Counted from the first letter of the stretch, positions 21,721 through 33,577 are shown. The stretch is 64,000 nt of DNA from Tulasnella sp. 424 (GCA_019633425.1 WSUB01000160.1:1-64000); one strand, 5' to 3'. Program-made: numbers and translations. The notes: generated by a model from the sequence alone, not told the origin.

Positions 21721-24644
21721 ATGGCTCCAAGAACCTCCAAGGCGTCATCCCCGGCACCAAAGCGCAAAGTATCTTCAACTTCGGCTGCCACCAAAGCCAA
21801 ACCCTCGACAAAGAAGACCAGCACTTTAACCTTGGGTGGGACGGCATCGAGCTCAGCTACGGCGAAGAAGCCGGTCAAATCGCTTTCAGATGTAAGGATC
21901 ACAGATATTCTTGCATTGAAAGTGATGTCTGATTGGGCATGGGCGTTTTGCGGGGTCAGTTCCACCGAACCCTCAGCGCTGGAAGTTCGAGGAACAAGTC
22001 CGAGACTCCCCTTTCAGACAACTCGGATAATCCAAAAGACGTAAAAGGGAAAAGAAAAGCTTCAGCTTTCGGTACGCTATGAGTCCTCCTCTCAATTTGT
22101 ACGGATGTTGGGTTGTTTACGTCTTTCTTCGGTTTTCCAGACCATCAAGCCGACCAACTTTGGGTTGACTTGTTCGCTCCAGAGTCTGAGGTATAGTCAT
22201 CTCTCATCCTCAAAATGATATCCCATGAGTTACTCATTGGAAAAGAGGACTAGGAAGATCTCGCCGTGCATAAACGCAAAGTTGAAGATGTTCGCAGGTG
22301 GTTGGTCGATGCGCTGGATGGTGGGCCTGGAGGGAAGATGAAGAAGTATCGGGTGAGTGAGGGCTTTTGTCCTAATGATTTCTGTCGAGAGCTGACCTTT
22401 TCTTCATCGGAGAACAGAGGATCCTCGCTTTGACTGGACCTGCTGGGGTGGGCAAAACCGCCACGATCCGCGTTTTGGCGAAAGAGCTGGACGTCGAGTT
22501 GGTTGAATGGAGGAACGGGATGGACGATGATTTCTCGAGTGACGGTACGAACTCCCACAGCAACTCGGGGTAAAGTTGAAGCGGATTGATGATCCGGAAT
22601 GTTTTCCCACCCTCGATAGACTATGAATCCCTTTCACTCAAGTTCCAAACATTCCTCGAACGAGCTTCATCATACCACACGTTATCGTTCACACCCACTC
22701 AAGTATCATCGTCTTTCTCCCTATCCTCATCACAACCGACGGGGAAAGTAAGTCCAATGCCTCCACCTCCTCCCGCAACTATCCCGCGGCAGGGAGGACG
22801 GCGCCAACTCATCCTCATCGAAGACCTCCCCAACATTATCCACCATTCCACGAGGGAGTCGTTCCACGCGACACTCACCTCGTTCGCAAACGCCCCTGAG
22901 ACGCCCGCGTGTCCCCTCGTGTTTATAGTTTCGAACGCGGGTAGTCGAGGGGAGGCGAAGGACGAGAGGCTGGCGGGTGGGGGTGGTGGGAGGATGAACA
23001 AGGAGATGGACGATGGTGTGGATGTGAGGAGCGTTATTCCGAAGGAGTTGTTGAATGGGCCGTATGTCATCGAAATTCAGTACGCGCTCTGTTTTCTTTT
23101 GGTTCTGCCTTGCCGGGTACTGACGTGTGCTGTTTTATGGGGGAACTAGGTTCAACCCCGTTGCGATAACGCTCCTTCGCAAAGCCGTCAACTCTCTGCT
23201 CGACAAAGTGTTTTCGCCATCTTCGCCCCCAGGGTTATCACCACTCCAACGACCGCCAAAGGACGTCGTAGAGGCCATCATAAGCTCTGCGAATGGTGAC
23301 ATTCGGAGTGCTGTTATGGCTCTCCAGTTCGCTTGCGTGGTCGACTTGGAGCAAGTTAGTGGAGGTACGACGAAGGGAAGGGGAGCGAAGAAGAAGGGAG
23401 CGAAGAGTTCAAAGGGAGTGTAAGTCGTTCCTTTCACTGTTTTTTTCTTGAAAGGATTCGCTGAATGTGATTGGGGTCATGACAGGTTGGTAGCGATCAC
23501 GCAGAGGGAACAGTCTCTCGCTCTATTTCATTTATTGGGCAAGCTACTGTACAACAAGCGTACGTACTGGATTGTCCAGTGCAAAATCCCTAAAAGATTC
23601 ATGATACAAGGCTCGTTTCTTTCTGGATATAGGCTATGGTGACCCGGAAGAGAAAGAAAAGGACGACGTACCGCCGTACACCCCTCCCAAGCTGCCAAAA
23701 CACTTGAGAGAGGAACACGAGAGGAGGTTGTCGAAAGTCGATGCGAATGTGAGTCAGATAGGTGCCCTCCCTTTACTTTTTCAACTAAACGCCCTTGATT
23801 GCGTATGTAGGTGCTGTACGCCGACTCTCCCGTAGACACGTCGCTGTTATCTCTATACGTCCATCAAAATTACACTCAATTCTGTGACGACGTGGACCAA
23901 TGCGACGCGTTGATCGCGAACCTTAGCGCGGTGGATACGATCGGCGAGGGCGAATCGGTACGTATGTGATGCCCCACTTCCACCCCTCCCTCCCACCTGA
24001 CCTCTGATCTTTAATCCCTATATTGCCCAGTGGCTCCCAACAACGCATCTCCTCCCGCACTCGTTCCACATGCTCGCGCTGGGTACGTTGCACGCTTTAC
24101 CGTCCCCCGTCGCTCGGAGGGGTCAAAAGACGTTCAAGCCCGAGTTCTTTGACGCGTTGAGCAAGATGAAAGACGCGGAGAGGAGTTTGGAGGATGTGAG
24201 GTGCTGGTTTGGGGGGATGCGGGTTGGGGGTGAGGAGGATGGGATTGGAGAAGGTGGTGCTGGGGCGTGGGGAAAGGATGTGGTTGTGAAGGAGATGGGG
24301 AAGGTTTTGGATGGGTTGGTTAGGAGTGGGCGAGGTGCGTTTTCTTGCTCGTTTCTCGATCTCTGGGCCTTGGCTCAGCCTTCATTCCTTTCCTAGCGTT
24401 AACCCTCCCACCAACATACACCTCGTTCACGTCCCTCCCATGGTCATCGCGGACCGTAAGCAACGCAGTCGCGGCCGACGAAGACGATATGGGCGAACAA
24501 GAACAGCAAGCGGTCGATGAGGAAGACGAAGAGGAGGTCAAGGCGTTGGCTGAAGCGAGGGCGAGAGCTTTGGAAGCTGCGGAGAAGGAAAAGGAGAGAG
24601 CGAGGAAAGGGTGGCTGAGCGATGATGATATTGATAGTGAGTAG
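21721..24644 (+). CDS. RAD17: Checkpoint clamp loader RAD17 (RAD24 in S. cerevisiae)
   Basis: Twelve exons: 21721-21891, 21960-22071, 22141-22190, 22254-22352, 22418-22544, 22620-23079, 23150-23419, 23486-23559, 23633-23748, 23811-23957, 24031-24334, 24397-24644; 725 aa, a usual length for the family. Rad17 replaces the large RFC subunit and loads the 9-1-1 clamp at DNA damage in the nucleus. Visible hallmarks are Walker A GPAGVGKT (about 151-158), LVEWRNG after it, Walker B-like LILIEDLPN (about 247-256), CPLVFIVSNA, IQFNPVAITLLRKAVN, SANGDIRSAVMALQF (sensor region) and SLALFHLLGKLLYNKR. The C-terminus is acidic (WLSDDDIDSE). The N-terminus is basic and low complexity. Every splice junction keeps frame. 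Two broken copies lie downstream, so this is the only functional-looking one in the window. Confidence 0.92.
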
Positions 24645-25016
24645 AGATTCCTTCGTGATGTCAGTTGGCGGGCTTCATCTGGGTAGGCGGAGAATCAAAT
24701 CTACCGAGGTAGTTCGTCTTGGGCTTTCATCTCCTGCAAATAGACGTGCGGGGAAAGGAATGCAAGCGTGTAGTGAAGTGTGGTATTATATCTACGAAAT
24801 TATGTGGTGGTGAAGTGTGGTTTAAGGCGAAATAGTGCGGTAATAGGGGAGTGCAGTCGGTGAGAGGGCGATGGGTGTCGGAAGTCGTTCAGAGTCTCAA
24901 CCCCCGATCTAGAGCCTCTGGGACCAACGAGATGCTGTGGGCCAATAACAGATGTATAATAGGACAGAAGGTTGACTCAATCAATACATGCATAGCTATT
25001 GACCCTTCCACCCTAC
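24645..25016. other. 3' flank between convergent genes, duplicated
   Basis: About 370 bp between the RAD17 stop and the stop of the small minus-strand gene. It is conserved at 29261-29811 and about 36741-37057, which shows that the duplications included non-coding flank. Confidence 0.6.
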
Positions 25017-25550
25017 TCAACCTTCACCTTCCGTCTGTCCGTCCGTCTGCCCGTCCATCCCTGTCCGGTTTGAACCCTGTCCATCCGCACTTCCGGCCTC
25101 CCCTGGACCTGGAAACTCGGTAGATTTGCGTTCCTCACGCATCGTGATGTAGTCTCCGTCCTCTACAGCTGCGTCATCCGAGGACTATAGAAAGTGGGAT
25201 ACACGCAGTATCAGCACACTCGTGAGCAAGGCAAAAGAGGCCATTGAGTACCTTGAAGCCACTGGCAGTAGTTGTAAAAGCATCGAGCTTTTCGCGACCA
25301 GGCTGATTCTGACTCGCTATAGCACGGCGGAGCTGTGAATAGTGCGAAGTACGCATGTCAGTTGACATGCTAGAGGTCAGGAGCGCCAAAGGCAAGACTC
25401 GAGGGGGGTATTCACCTTGTCTTCTGCCTCCTGAGAGTGACCAGAGGGGTTGAGTGAGTGATAGACTGATACACTACCCACTGAAGTAGCCTTGGGAAGA
25501 TGGGCGAGGTCGTCGGTGATGGAAGGGAAAGGGACAAGTTGGTGGGACAT
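25017..25550 (-). CDS. Small conserved hypothetical protein, copy 1
   Basis: Three exons on the minus strand, 25416-25550, 25252-25332 and 25017-25184, all phase 0, give 127 aa. The start MSHQLVPFPS was chosen because the second copy begins at the same place (MSRRLVAFPS). The middle exon encodes LRRAIASQNQPGREKLDAFT, a short helix-like segment, and the third SSDDAAVEDGDYITMREE followed by a Gly/Gln/Thr-rich tail. I do not recognise the family. The best evidence for a real gene is that the copy at 29812-30329 keeps all splice sites and the 135-bp and 81-bp exon lengths despite many substitutions. It converges on RAD17, but nothing shows a functional link. Confidence 0.62.
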
Positions 25551-27164
25551 AGTGGATACCGGTGTTAGTGGCAGCTGATTGCGTTGAGGAGAAAAAGAGG
25601 CAGTGGTGCGAGAGCTAGATCCGTGTTGGTAACTTAAAGTGAGTTGGCAGGGGAGAGGAGGCTCATTCAGTTGGGTCCCTTTTATAAGTCGAGGCAACGC
25701 ACGGCGAAGAGATGATTGGGGGACGCAGTTAGATTGGTGGAAGGCTACAAGACGCAGAAAGAAGTCACTCGAGGCCTTGTATCTTGGAAAAGGGCGCATT
25801 AAGCCCAAACCAGGATAAGCATAGCTGTTGAGGGGAAAGAAAGCAGCACGATCGATATATTTGAGAACTGTACAGGACAATTTGCCGCATCGTCTTTTCC
25901 AGACCTCGGATTGCCGTACTGTACATGGTGCCTCCTCGTGTGCAGCTCTCATATATGCATATTGGGCGACGTTCTAATGAGACTCTTCCATGATACCCAC
26001 ACTCTTTGATCCGCACACTCACCTTCTTCACCGCAAAAGGCACTCCGGTCCCTAAAACGACCCTGACAATGATTTTAGGACTACTCCTTTCCATACGAGG
26101 TGGTTTCGCAGTATGGGGTTCAACGGCGTTGGCAGGCAAACTTGGACGAGGAACGAGAAGCCGGGTCCAAATACAGGTCATTTTGGCCGTCAGTCACCAG
26201 GCCTTCCCCGCAGCACTCACGAACTTTCTATTCCGTGAACTTGTGTTACGTCCCTCTCACCCCAGCTAATTTCTGGGCAGAACTAACTCCGTCTCCGCCT
26301 TGAATTCTCGACCTCTATCCCCCTATCTCCGACGCGTGAGAGTTAGTGCGAAGTCGGTGCGGGAAACCAAAGAGAACAAGCCTAAGTTGCGAAGCTCTCC
26401 CTCGTGTATTCTTAATGGGACACACGCTAAATACAGTACGTTGTTCCGCCAAGAGATACCGAAGTTCCATTGTCCCACGGCCTCTTTTGAGGAGTCTGCT
26501 ATTCCCCGCTGAACTGGGTCCCACGGATGTACCTACCCGCACAAGTTACGGGCAATCGTGCGTTGGCTCAGCATCGAGGGAAGGCCCCACGATTCAAACG
26601 CAAATATTTTGATGATTTGTTCACGCATCGCTCCTCAGCACCAACGCACGCGTGGACGCAAGGTGCCAAGCGTCACGTCACCCGAAATCGAACCTTTGGC
26701 CGTGTATGTAGTTAAGGCTCGGGTCTCTCTGGCAGCCAATCAAAAAAAAAAGACAAGAGGGGGCCGCGGCGGCGGGAATAGGAAAAAGTGCCTAAAGTAT
26801 GCAGCAAGGACCTTCCAATCGGATTCGGATGATGTCGGCTTGTTCGATTTGCTGGTCTGAAGACACAACGTCGGCTACAGCGTTTTTTAAGGGCCGAAAT
26901 TTGGGCCAGGAGCCTTTATGAATGCTACGATCCTGGCTTCATTGTGGTTCTATAGTTGACCGGACGAGGATTGAATGTACAAAGAATGACCGTCCTCGCA
27001 GGATATTCGTCCGGCACCACTCTTTTGGTTCAACACGTGGCCTCCTTTCTTTCAGTCCTCGCTTAGAGCAAAGAGAGGACCAGAATGCTAAAATTTCGAA
27101 ATCATCCTGGCCCCCTAATATATCCTGCCCTTCAAAAACGCTTGTTTGCACGTTGTGACACCAG
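25551..27164. other. Intergenic, partly duplicated
   Basis: The first 700-800 bp correspond to 30330-31300 in block B. The rest shows no gene. A segment at about 26385-26430 (GTATTCTTAATGGGACACAC) resembles 32672-32710. Short frames lack domain signals. Confidence 0.5.
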
Positions 27165-27330
27165 AAGAACCTAGGGCGCTCCGTCACCCGATTCCGATCG
27201 CCGACCTCGACACGTGGCTAACTTAGCAATTGACTGCCAAGGTTCATTCGTCGAATTAGAACGTCTTATTTGGGCGAGCAAACCTGGCTTCAAGAGCGTC
27301 GGTTCGGTTTCCTAAACATTACTAAATTCC
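27165..27330. mobile_element. Half of a terminal-inverted-repeat element
   Basis: About 165 bp that is the reverse complement of 32485-32656. It begins with GTCACCCGATTCCGATCGCC, the terminus of the element, and ends where the match stops near CTAAATTCCGCAAC. Only one end is present. It lies within about 12 bp of the point at which the RAD17 copy B begins. Confidence 0.7.
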
Positions 27331-27341
27331 GCAACTACATA

Positions 27342-29260
27342 CACCGCGGCACGGACGACGACGCCAACTCATCCTCATCGAAGACCTCCCCGACATCATC
27401 CACCACTCCACGCGAGAGTCGTTCCACGCGACGCTCACCTCCTTTGCAAACGCCGCCGAGACGCCCGCTTGTCCCCTCGTGTTTATAGTTTCGAACGCGG
27501 GCAGTCGAGGGGAGGCGAAGGACGAGCGGCTGGCGGGCGGTGGTGGTGGGAGGACGAACAAGGAGATGGATGATGGTGTGGATGTGAGGAGCGTCATTCC
27601 GAAGGAGTTGTTGAATGGGCCGTATGTTATTGAGATTCAGTACGTGTCGTTCTTTTTTCGGTTCTGCGGTGGTTGAGGCTGACTGGAGGTAATTATTTCT
27701 CGGAGATAGATTCAACCCAGTTGCGATTACACTCCTTCGAAAAGCCGTCAACTCTCTGCTTGACAAAGTCGTTTCGCCATCTTCGCCCGCAGGGTTGTCA
27801 CCACTCCAACGGCCGCCAAAGGACGTCGTGGAGGCCATCATAGGCTCTGCTGATGGGGATATTCGGAGTGCCGTTATGGCTCTGCAGTTCGCTTGCGTGG
27901 TCGACTTGGAGCAAGGTAGTGGAGGTACGAGGGGAAAGGGAGCGAAGAAGAAGGGAGCGAAGAGTTCAAAGGGAGTGTAAATCTCTCTTCACTGTTTTTT
28001 TTTGTTTTGAAAAGGATTCGCTGAATGTGATTGGGGTCATGACAGGTTGGTCGCGATCACGCAGAGGGAACAGTCTCTCGCTCTATTCCATTTATTGGGC
28101 AAGCTACTGTATAACAAGCGTACGTATTGGATTGTTCAGTGCGAAACCCTAAAAGATTCGTGATACATGGCTCGTTTCTTTCTGGATATAGGCTACGGTG
28201 ACCCGGAAGAGAAAGAAAAAGACGACGTACCGCCCTATACCCCTCCCAAGTTGCCAAAACACATGAGAGAGGAACATGAGAGGAGGTTGTCGAAGGTCGA
28301 TGCGAACGTGAGTACGCTGATGATTCCCAATCGTGTAAACGGATCAATGAATAGCGCGCTTTATTGCGTACGTAGGTGCTTTACGCCGACTCTCCCGTGG
28401 ACACGTCGCTCTTGTCCCTCTACGTCCATCAAAGCTACACTCAGTTCTGCGACGACGTGGATCAATGTGACGCGTTGATCGCAAACCTCAGCGCAGTCGA
28501 TACGATCGGCGAGGGCGAGTCGGTACGTACGCGATCTCCACTTCCACCCCTCCACCTCTGTCCTAACACTTCGATCTACACTCTCTTTCTGTTACACAAG
28601 TGGCTCCCGACAACGCACCTCCTCCCACACTCGTTCCACATGCTCGCGCTGGGGACGTTGCACGCTTTACCCTCTCCCGTCGCTCCAAAGGGTCAAAAGA
28701 CGTTTAAGCCCGAGTTCTTTGACGCGTTGAGCAAGATGAAAGACGCGGAGAGGAGTTTGGGGGATGTCAGGTCCTGGTTTGGTGGGATGCGGGTTGGGGG
28801 TGGTGGTGCTGGGGAGGATGGGGTGGGAGAGGGTGGTGGTGGTGGTGGTGGTGGGGCGTGGGGGAAGGATGTGGTTGTGAAGGAGATGGGGAAGATGTTG
28901 GATGGGTTGGTGAGGAGTGTGCGAGGTGTGCTTTTCCATTTTTTGAAGCGTTTTCTCGATCTCTGGATGTCAGCTCAATCTTCATCCCCCTTGTCATCGG
29001 TTAGCGTTGACCCTCCCACCAACGTACACCTCGTTCACGTCCCTCCCATTCTCATCCCGAACCGTCAGTAATACAGTCGCGGCCGACGAGGACGATATGG
29101 GCGATCAAGAGCAGCAAGGGTCAATGCCGGGGATGAAGAGGTCGAAAAGGAGGTCAAGGCGCTGGCTGAAGCGAGGGCGAGAGCTCTCGAAGCTGCTGAG
29201 AAGGAGAAGGAGAGAGCGAGGAAGGGGTGGTTGAGCGATGATGATATTGATAGTGAGTAG
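27342..29260 (+). pseudogene. RAD17 copy B, 5'-truncated and frameshifted
   Basis: Homology to the intact gene starts inside its sixth exon, at the sequence before LILIEDLP. The promoter, exons 1-5 and the Walker A motif are therefore missing. The remaining exons keep splice sites and frame through exon 11 (KELLNGPYVIEIQ, SADGDIRSAVMALQFACVV, ALFHLLGKLLYNKR). In the last exon one G is missing near 29119 relative to the other two copies (AGCAAGGGTC against AGCAAGGGGTC in copy C). The EVKALAEARARALEAA frame is thus lost and a basic tail would be made instead. A GGT microsatellite has expanded the Gly run of exon 11 (28824-28855). It cannot load a clamp. A non-coding or antisense transcript is possible but unproven. 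Confidence 0.85.
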
Positions 29261-29811
29261 GGAGTCTTTCGCGATGTCAGTTGGAGGGATTCATCTGGGT
29301 GGGCGGGGAATCGAATCTACCGAGGTAGTTCGTCTTGGGCCTTCACCTCCTGCTAGTAGCTATAGCCGTGCGGGGAAAGGAATGTGAGCGTGTATTGAAA
29401 TGCGACATTATATATATGATAATATGTGGTGGTGAAATGTGGTTTAAGTTGAATATGGTGCGGTGATGGGGGAGTGAAGTCGGTGAGAGGGCGATGGGTG
29501 TCGGAAGACGTTCACGATGAAGAGTCCAACCTCCGATCTAGAGCCTCGGGGGCCAACGAGATGCTGTGAGGTAATAAAAGATGTATAATAGGACAGAAGG
29601 TTGACTCTAATTAATACATGCATAGTTATTGACCCTTCCACCGAAGATATCCTACTCAACCCTCACCGTCCCCCTCGTATCCGGTGGTATGATGGAAGGA
29701 TCGATTGGGTAGACTTTCTCATCTGGTCTGGTACGGTATACCGCATTAAGGGCCCGTTCCATCACTTCATTTTCAATTCTGTCGTTCATACCACATTAAG
29801 GGTTCACTTCA
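29261..29811. other. 3' flank of RAD17 copy B
   Basis: Duplicated non-coding sequence matching 24645-25016, with an extra repeated stretch (AAGGGCCCGTTCCATCACTT and AAGGGTTCACTTCATCACTT at about 29750 and 29800) not seen in block A. Confidence 0.55.
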
Positions 29812-30329
29812 TCACTTTGTTTTCAATTCTGCCCGTTCGTCTGTCCGTCCCTCTCTGTCCTGTCCATCCGCGCTTCCGACCTCTCCCGTACCCAGAAACT
29901 CGGTAGATTTGCATCTCTCACGCATAATGATGTAGTCTCCGCCCTCTAAAGCTGTATCATCCGAGAACTATAGAAAGTGGGATACGTTCAACATCAGGAC
30001 ACCCGTGAGTAAGGCAAAAGAGGTGGTTGAGTACCTTGACCGCACTGGAAGTAGCTGTAGAAGCATCGGGCTTTTCGCGACCAGGCTGATTCTGACTCGC
30101 AATGGCACGGCGGAGCTGTGAATGGTGCGAAGTATGCATGTCAGTTTACATGCTAGAGGTGAAGAGCGTCAAACGGAAGACTCGAGGGGCCCACCTTGTC
30201 CTCTGCCTCCTGGGAGTAACCAGAGGGGCTGAGTGGGCAATGGATTGATACACCACTCATGGAGGTGGCATTGGGAAGGTGGGCGAGGCCCTTGGTGATG
30301 GAAGGGAAAGCAACGAGTCGGCGGGACAT
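29812..30329 (-). CDS. Small conserved hypothetical protein, copy 2
   Basis: Paralogue of the gene at 25017-25550, with three phase-0 exons 30195-30329, 30035-30115 and 29812-29967; 123 aa. The first two exons have the same lengths as in copy 1 (135 and 81 bp) with no indels. By eye about two thirds of residues agree in exon 1 and 20 of 27 in exon 2 (shared LRRAIASQNQPGREK). The tail after DYIIMRE differs in length and composition. The reading frame has survived although the RAD17 copy beside it is broken, which suggests a recent or ongoing constraint. Function unknown. Confidence 0.58.
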
Positions 30330-31987
30330 AATGGAAACCGGTGTTAGTGGCAGCTGAGTGCGTCGAGGAAAAATCGGCTGGAGTTTATGACAGGGCTAAG
30401 CGCTGGATAGCTCGCTCTAAATAAGAGAGTTAGTCGTGCGAGAATTAGATCCGGGCTGGTAACTTAAAGTGAGCTGGCAGGGGAGAGGAGGATCATTTGG
30501 GCGGGTCTCTTATAACTCGAGGCAACGCACGGGGAAGAGCCAACCGGGGGACGCAATTAGAGTGGTGGAAGGCCACAGCACGCGGACAGAAGTAGCTCGA
30601 AGGCCCTGTATTTGGCGCATTAAGCCCAAACTTAAATAAGCATAGTCGCAAATTGAGCGCGTTTAAATCAGACTTCTAAAGTGTGTCCCCCCAGTTCCCA
30701 AATATTCCTCCGTTCTTTTACAAGACATTCTGTGGAGACTTATATCCCATGTTTTATTTTGATCCCTCTCGATTGCAGATTTTCTTGTCTTTTCCCGTGA
30801 TTCCCCTATGGGCCGCCGAAAAGGGCATGGCAGGCAAGATGTAGTTGACCGGAAAGGAAGCAGCACGATATATTTGAGAGCTGTACAGGACAATCTCCCG
30901 CATCATCTGTTACAGACCTCGGGCTGCAGTGCTGTAAATGACGTTTTGTTGTGGGTAGCTCTCATGCTTGGCGACGTGCTAATTAGACTCTTCCATATAT
31001 ACCCACGCTCTCTCCTTTACTCCCCTTCTTCACCGCCTCGCAAACGACACTCCGGTCCCTGCACAGACCCTGACAATCGTTTTGGAGACGAGTATTTTCC
31101 ATGCGAGCTGGTTTCGCAGTATGGAGTTGGCGGACAAATTGGGAGAAGGAATGATAAGCCAGGCCAAAATACGCGTCACGCCTTCCCCGCAGCATCCACT
31201 TGATCACGAACTTTCCATTCCATGAACTCTGTGCTATGTACCTCGTTCCCCCACCAAAAAAAACCCACATAGCGGGAACCTCTCATCTCAGCTCATTTGC
31301 ATGTACTTAGATGACTTCTACAAGCAGAACCAACTCTCTCTCTGCCTCCTAAACCTCCATACCCCGCAACATCTATCTCCCATCACTGTGCCCCAGCCCC
31401 GGCACTTTGCCCCATTGGAACTAGTATTTCTCATAAGAGGAAACCCTGGTCTCACATTAGGACTCCCTAGGATTCTCCATCAATCTAGGTTGAGGCCAAC
31501 TTTTCCTAGGTTTCAAAAGAGGGGCAATCCGGCCGGAAGAAGCGATTTCAGCACAGATTTTAGTTGATTAAGCAAAGATTGAGGGCTAACAGCAGGATAA
31601 AATGGATACAGATATATCAGAGGGGGAACTAGAATTGCGACGCTTGTCAAACCGGCGTAGGGCGACACCTGGTTGATAGACAGGGAGGTAGATGGCATGC
31701 CATCGACCGGAGGCTTAAAATAGGGGTGTCGGTTACCAAGTAATCGACCGGCTTAGATAAGAGCTGCGAATTAGGTTCCGTGTTCGAATGTAAACCGATT
31801 CTGTGGTAGTGTTTACTGTAAGGTTTCTCCCTCGAGTCCCCACTTCATCCGAGTCTTACACCGGTTTCGATCCACACTCCTTCCCAGTGGGCCTCCAGGA
31901 AGTCGAGGTTCTAACTATGTTGGGTTGGACATGTGACGTATCAGCACTACACTATTTGTCTCTCCATCCACAATCCCTTACTCCCTT
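30330..31987. other. Intergenic, partly duplicated
   Basis: The first 900 bp match the upstream region of the small gene in block A, with rearrangements. Position 31300-31987 is not recognisably duplicated and shows no gene. Confidence 0.5.
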
Positions 31988-32656
31988 ATATGACGCGCCA
32001 TTTGTGTCACCCCGGGCCGATTCCGATCGCCAACCTCCGACCTCCAACCTCCGATCTCCAACCGCCGAACTCAACTATTGATGGCTGCAATAAGTTTACT
32101 CCTTCCCAAAAAGCAATTTTTGCATCTGGATCGCGAACTCCGCCCTCCGACCCCCAGCTGCCGACCGTCGACTGCCGACCGCCAATTGCCGATCGCCAAC
32201 CACCGATCAACAATGGCCGATCACCGGTTACCTACCTCCGACCTCAAACCACCAGCACCCACTCACGATAATTAGAATATCTTATATATATGGAGGTTTT
32301 TCTGACTAAGCCCCTGGCAAATGTCCTCGTCCTAAGTCCGGATATCCATGTGTGTCCGTGGTGGGAACCGTGAGATTCGCCGACGGCGACCTCGCCCGGC
32401 ACCCACTCATGTCAGAATCACTTTTACATGTACAATTAAGTAAGAAATTTTTCCGAAAGAGAGACACACAGAAATAAAGAAGTTGCCTAATTTAGTAATG
32501 TTTGGGAAACCGACCGACGCTCTTGAAGCGGGGTTCGCTTGTCGAAATAAGACGTTCTATTTTGACGAACGAACCTCGGCAGTCAGTTTCTAAGTTTGCC
32601 ACGTGCCGAGGTCGAAGGTCGGCGATCGGAATCGGGTGACACAAACGGCGCGCTAT
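31988..32656. mobile_element. Non-autonomous element with terminal inverted repeats
   Basis: The left end (TATGACGCGCCATTTGTGTC then ACCC and, after a 5-bp insert, GATTCCGATCGCC) is mirrored on the right by the reverse complement of 32620-32656 (TATAGCGCGCCGTTTGTGTC, ACCCGATTCCGATCGCC). The inverted repeats are about 37-42 bp long and the element about 670 bp. There is no transposase frame, so it is MITE-like. TA flanks both ends, but a target duplication is not certain. A half copy is at 27165-27330. Confidence 0.7.
32010..32270. repeat. CCGACC/CCAACC minisatellite inside the element
   Basis: Two stretches (about 32030-32085 and 32140-32260) are made of degenerate 7-8 bp units of the form CCGACCTCCAACC or CCGATCGCCAACC. 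They extend the terminal motif inward on the left side only. Confidence 0.65.
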
Positions 32657-33445
32657 AAATTACGAGGTTCTCCTTAGTGTATTTTTAATGAGACACACGC
32701 TAAATAGCTTTATTGCAATGTTAGAAAGATTGTATCAAGTCTTCAATGATGTTATGCTTCTCCGCCAACAAGGTACAGAAGCTCTATCGTCATCCGGGTG
32801 TGAAGACTCGAGCTCGCTGGAACTGCACTACGCAGTATTCTCTGTCAACGCGAGAGATTTAGCTATCAAGAAACCAACTCTTGACAGGCAATCAACAGTG
32901 GGTGCTTAATGTTTCCGGACTTCATCCATATAGGCTGACCAAGTCCGGATCTGCTTAGAAGTTCCTCGCTGCACCCGTGGAGTTACTTCAGGCACTTTTC
33001 CCTATCCCCCTCCCCTTTTTTTTTTTTGGATTGGTTTCCAGATCGATCTGATCCTTTTATCAATAGCGAGTGAGACATCTCGCAATCAGGAACCCCAAGA
33101 CTCTACTATACTATTCTTTTCCAGCATCGTCACATGAAGAAGCACCTGCCGGCTTCAGCTGAGAATACGCAACTGACATCGATTGATGGATTTCATGATG
33201 CTATTGCTGACGGGTCTGACCAAGCTGGAGATTCACTCGTAATAGTGTGTATATTTTCGAGGCACGCAACGACGCTAAAGAACTAATTGCATAGCTGTAA
33301 TCTTCGTGCCCGTGGCAAACTTTTGTGGTCCTTTGCTATTCACCTCTCTCTCCATGGTGGAGCGGCTGGTACTTACAGGGTCATCTTGCGATGGCGATCG
33401 TCTTGACTAGAGCAAAGTCCCGGCAGCTCTTGTTGGATCTACCGA
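32657..33445. other. Intergenic, no certain gene
   Basis: A 73-codon frame at 32688-32909 (MRHTLNSFIAMLERLYQVF...) has no recognised domain. Its start overlaps sequence shared with 26385-26430. The rest is non-coding as far as can be seen. Confidence 0.4.
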
Positions 33446-33577
33446 GATGGTTCGCAGCATAGAGAAAGACGGAAAACTAAATCTAATACAACGAATGGGC
33501 AAGAACAAGGGACAGCTAATGCAGTTGAAGGCGATGATGAAGATAGTGGCGACGATGCCGAGGGAAGGGGGCAGGCG
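33446..33577 (+). pseudogene. 3' fragment of the 19925-21140 gene
   Basis: Matches about 21018-21150, the last exon of that gene: GGCAAGAACAAGGGACAGC and GCAGTTGAAGGCGATGATGA, then GACGATGCCGAG. The stop codon TGA has become GGA. No upstream exons are present. It marks the left end of block C. Confidence 0.75.

Larger units (their letters stand above)
21030..26330. repeat. Segmental duplication, block A (most complete)
   Basis: This block runs from the 3' end of the preceding gene through the intact RAD17 gene and the small minus-strand gene to about 26.3 kb. Parts recur as block B (27342 to about 31.3 kb) and block C (33446-37057), with the gene order and direction kept. Landmarks shared by all three include the RAD17 exons and the ATGTATAATA(A/G) flank near 24955, 29583 and 37045. 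Confidence 0.85.
27342..31260. repeat. Segmental duplication, block B
   Basis: Collinear with 22789 to about 26.3 kb in block A: truncated RAD17, its 3' flank, the small minus-strand gene, and upstream non-coding sequence ending near GCACGCCTTCCCCGCAGC. The left end is abrupt; the right end fades. Confidence 0.8.

Noticed and set aside
22699..23070. Minus-strand open frame opposite RAD17 exon 6
   Set aside because: It mirrors a conserved AAA+ exon whose plus-strand protein has recognisable RAD17 motifs.
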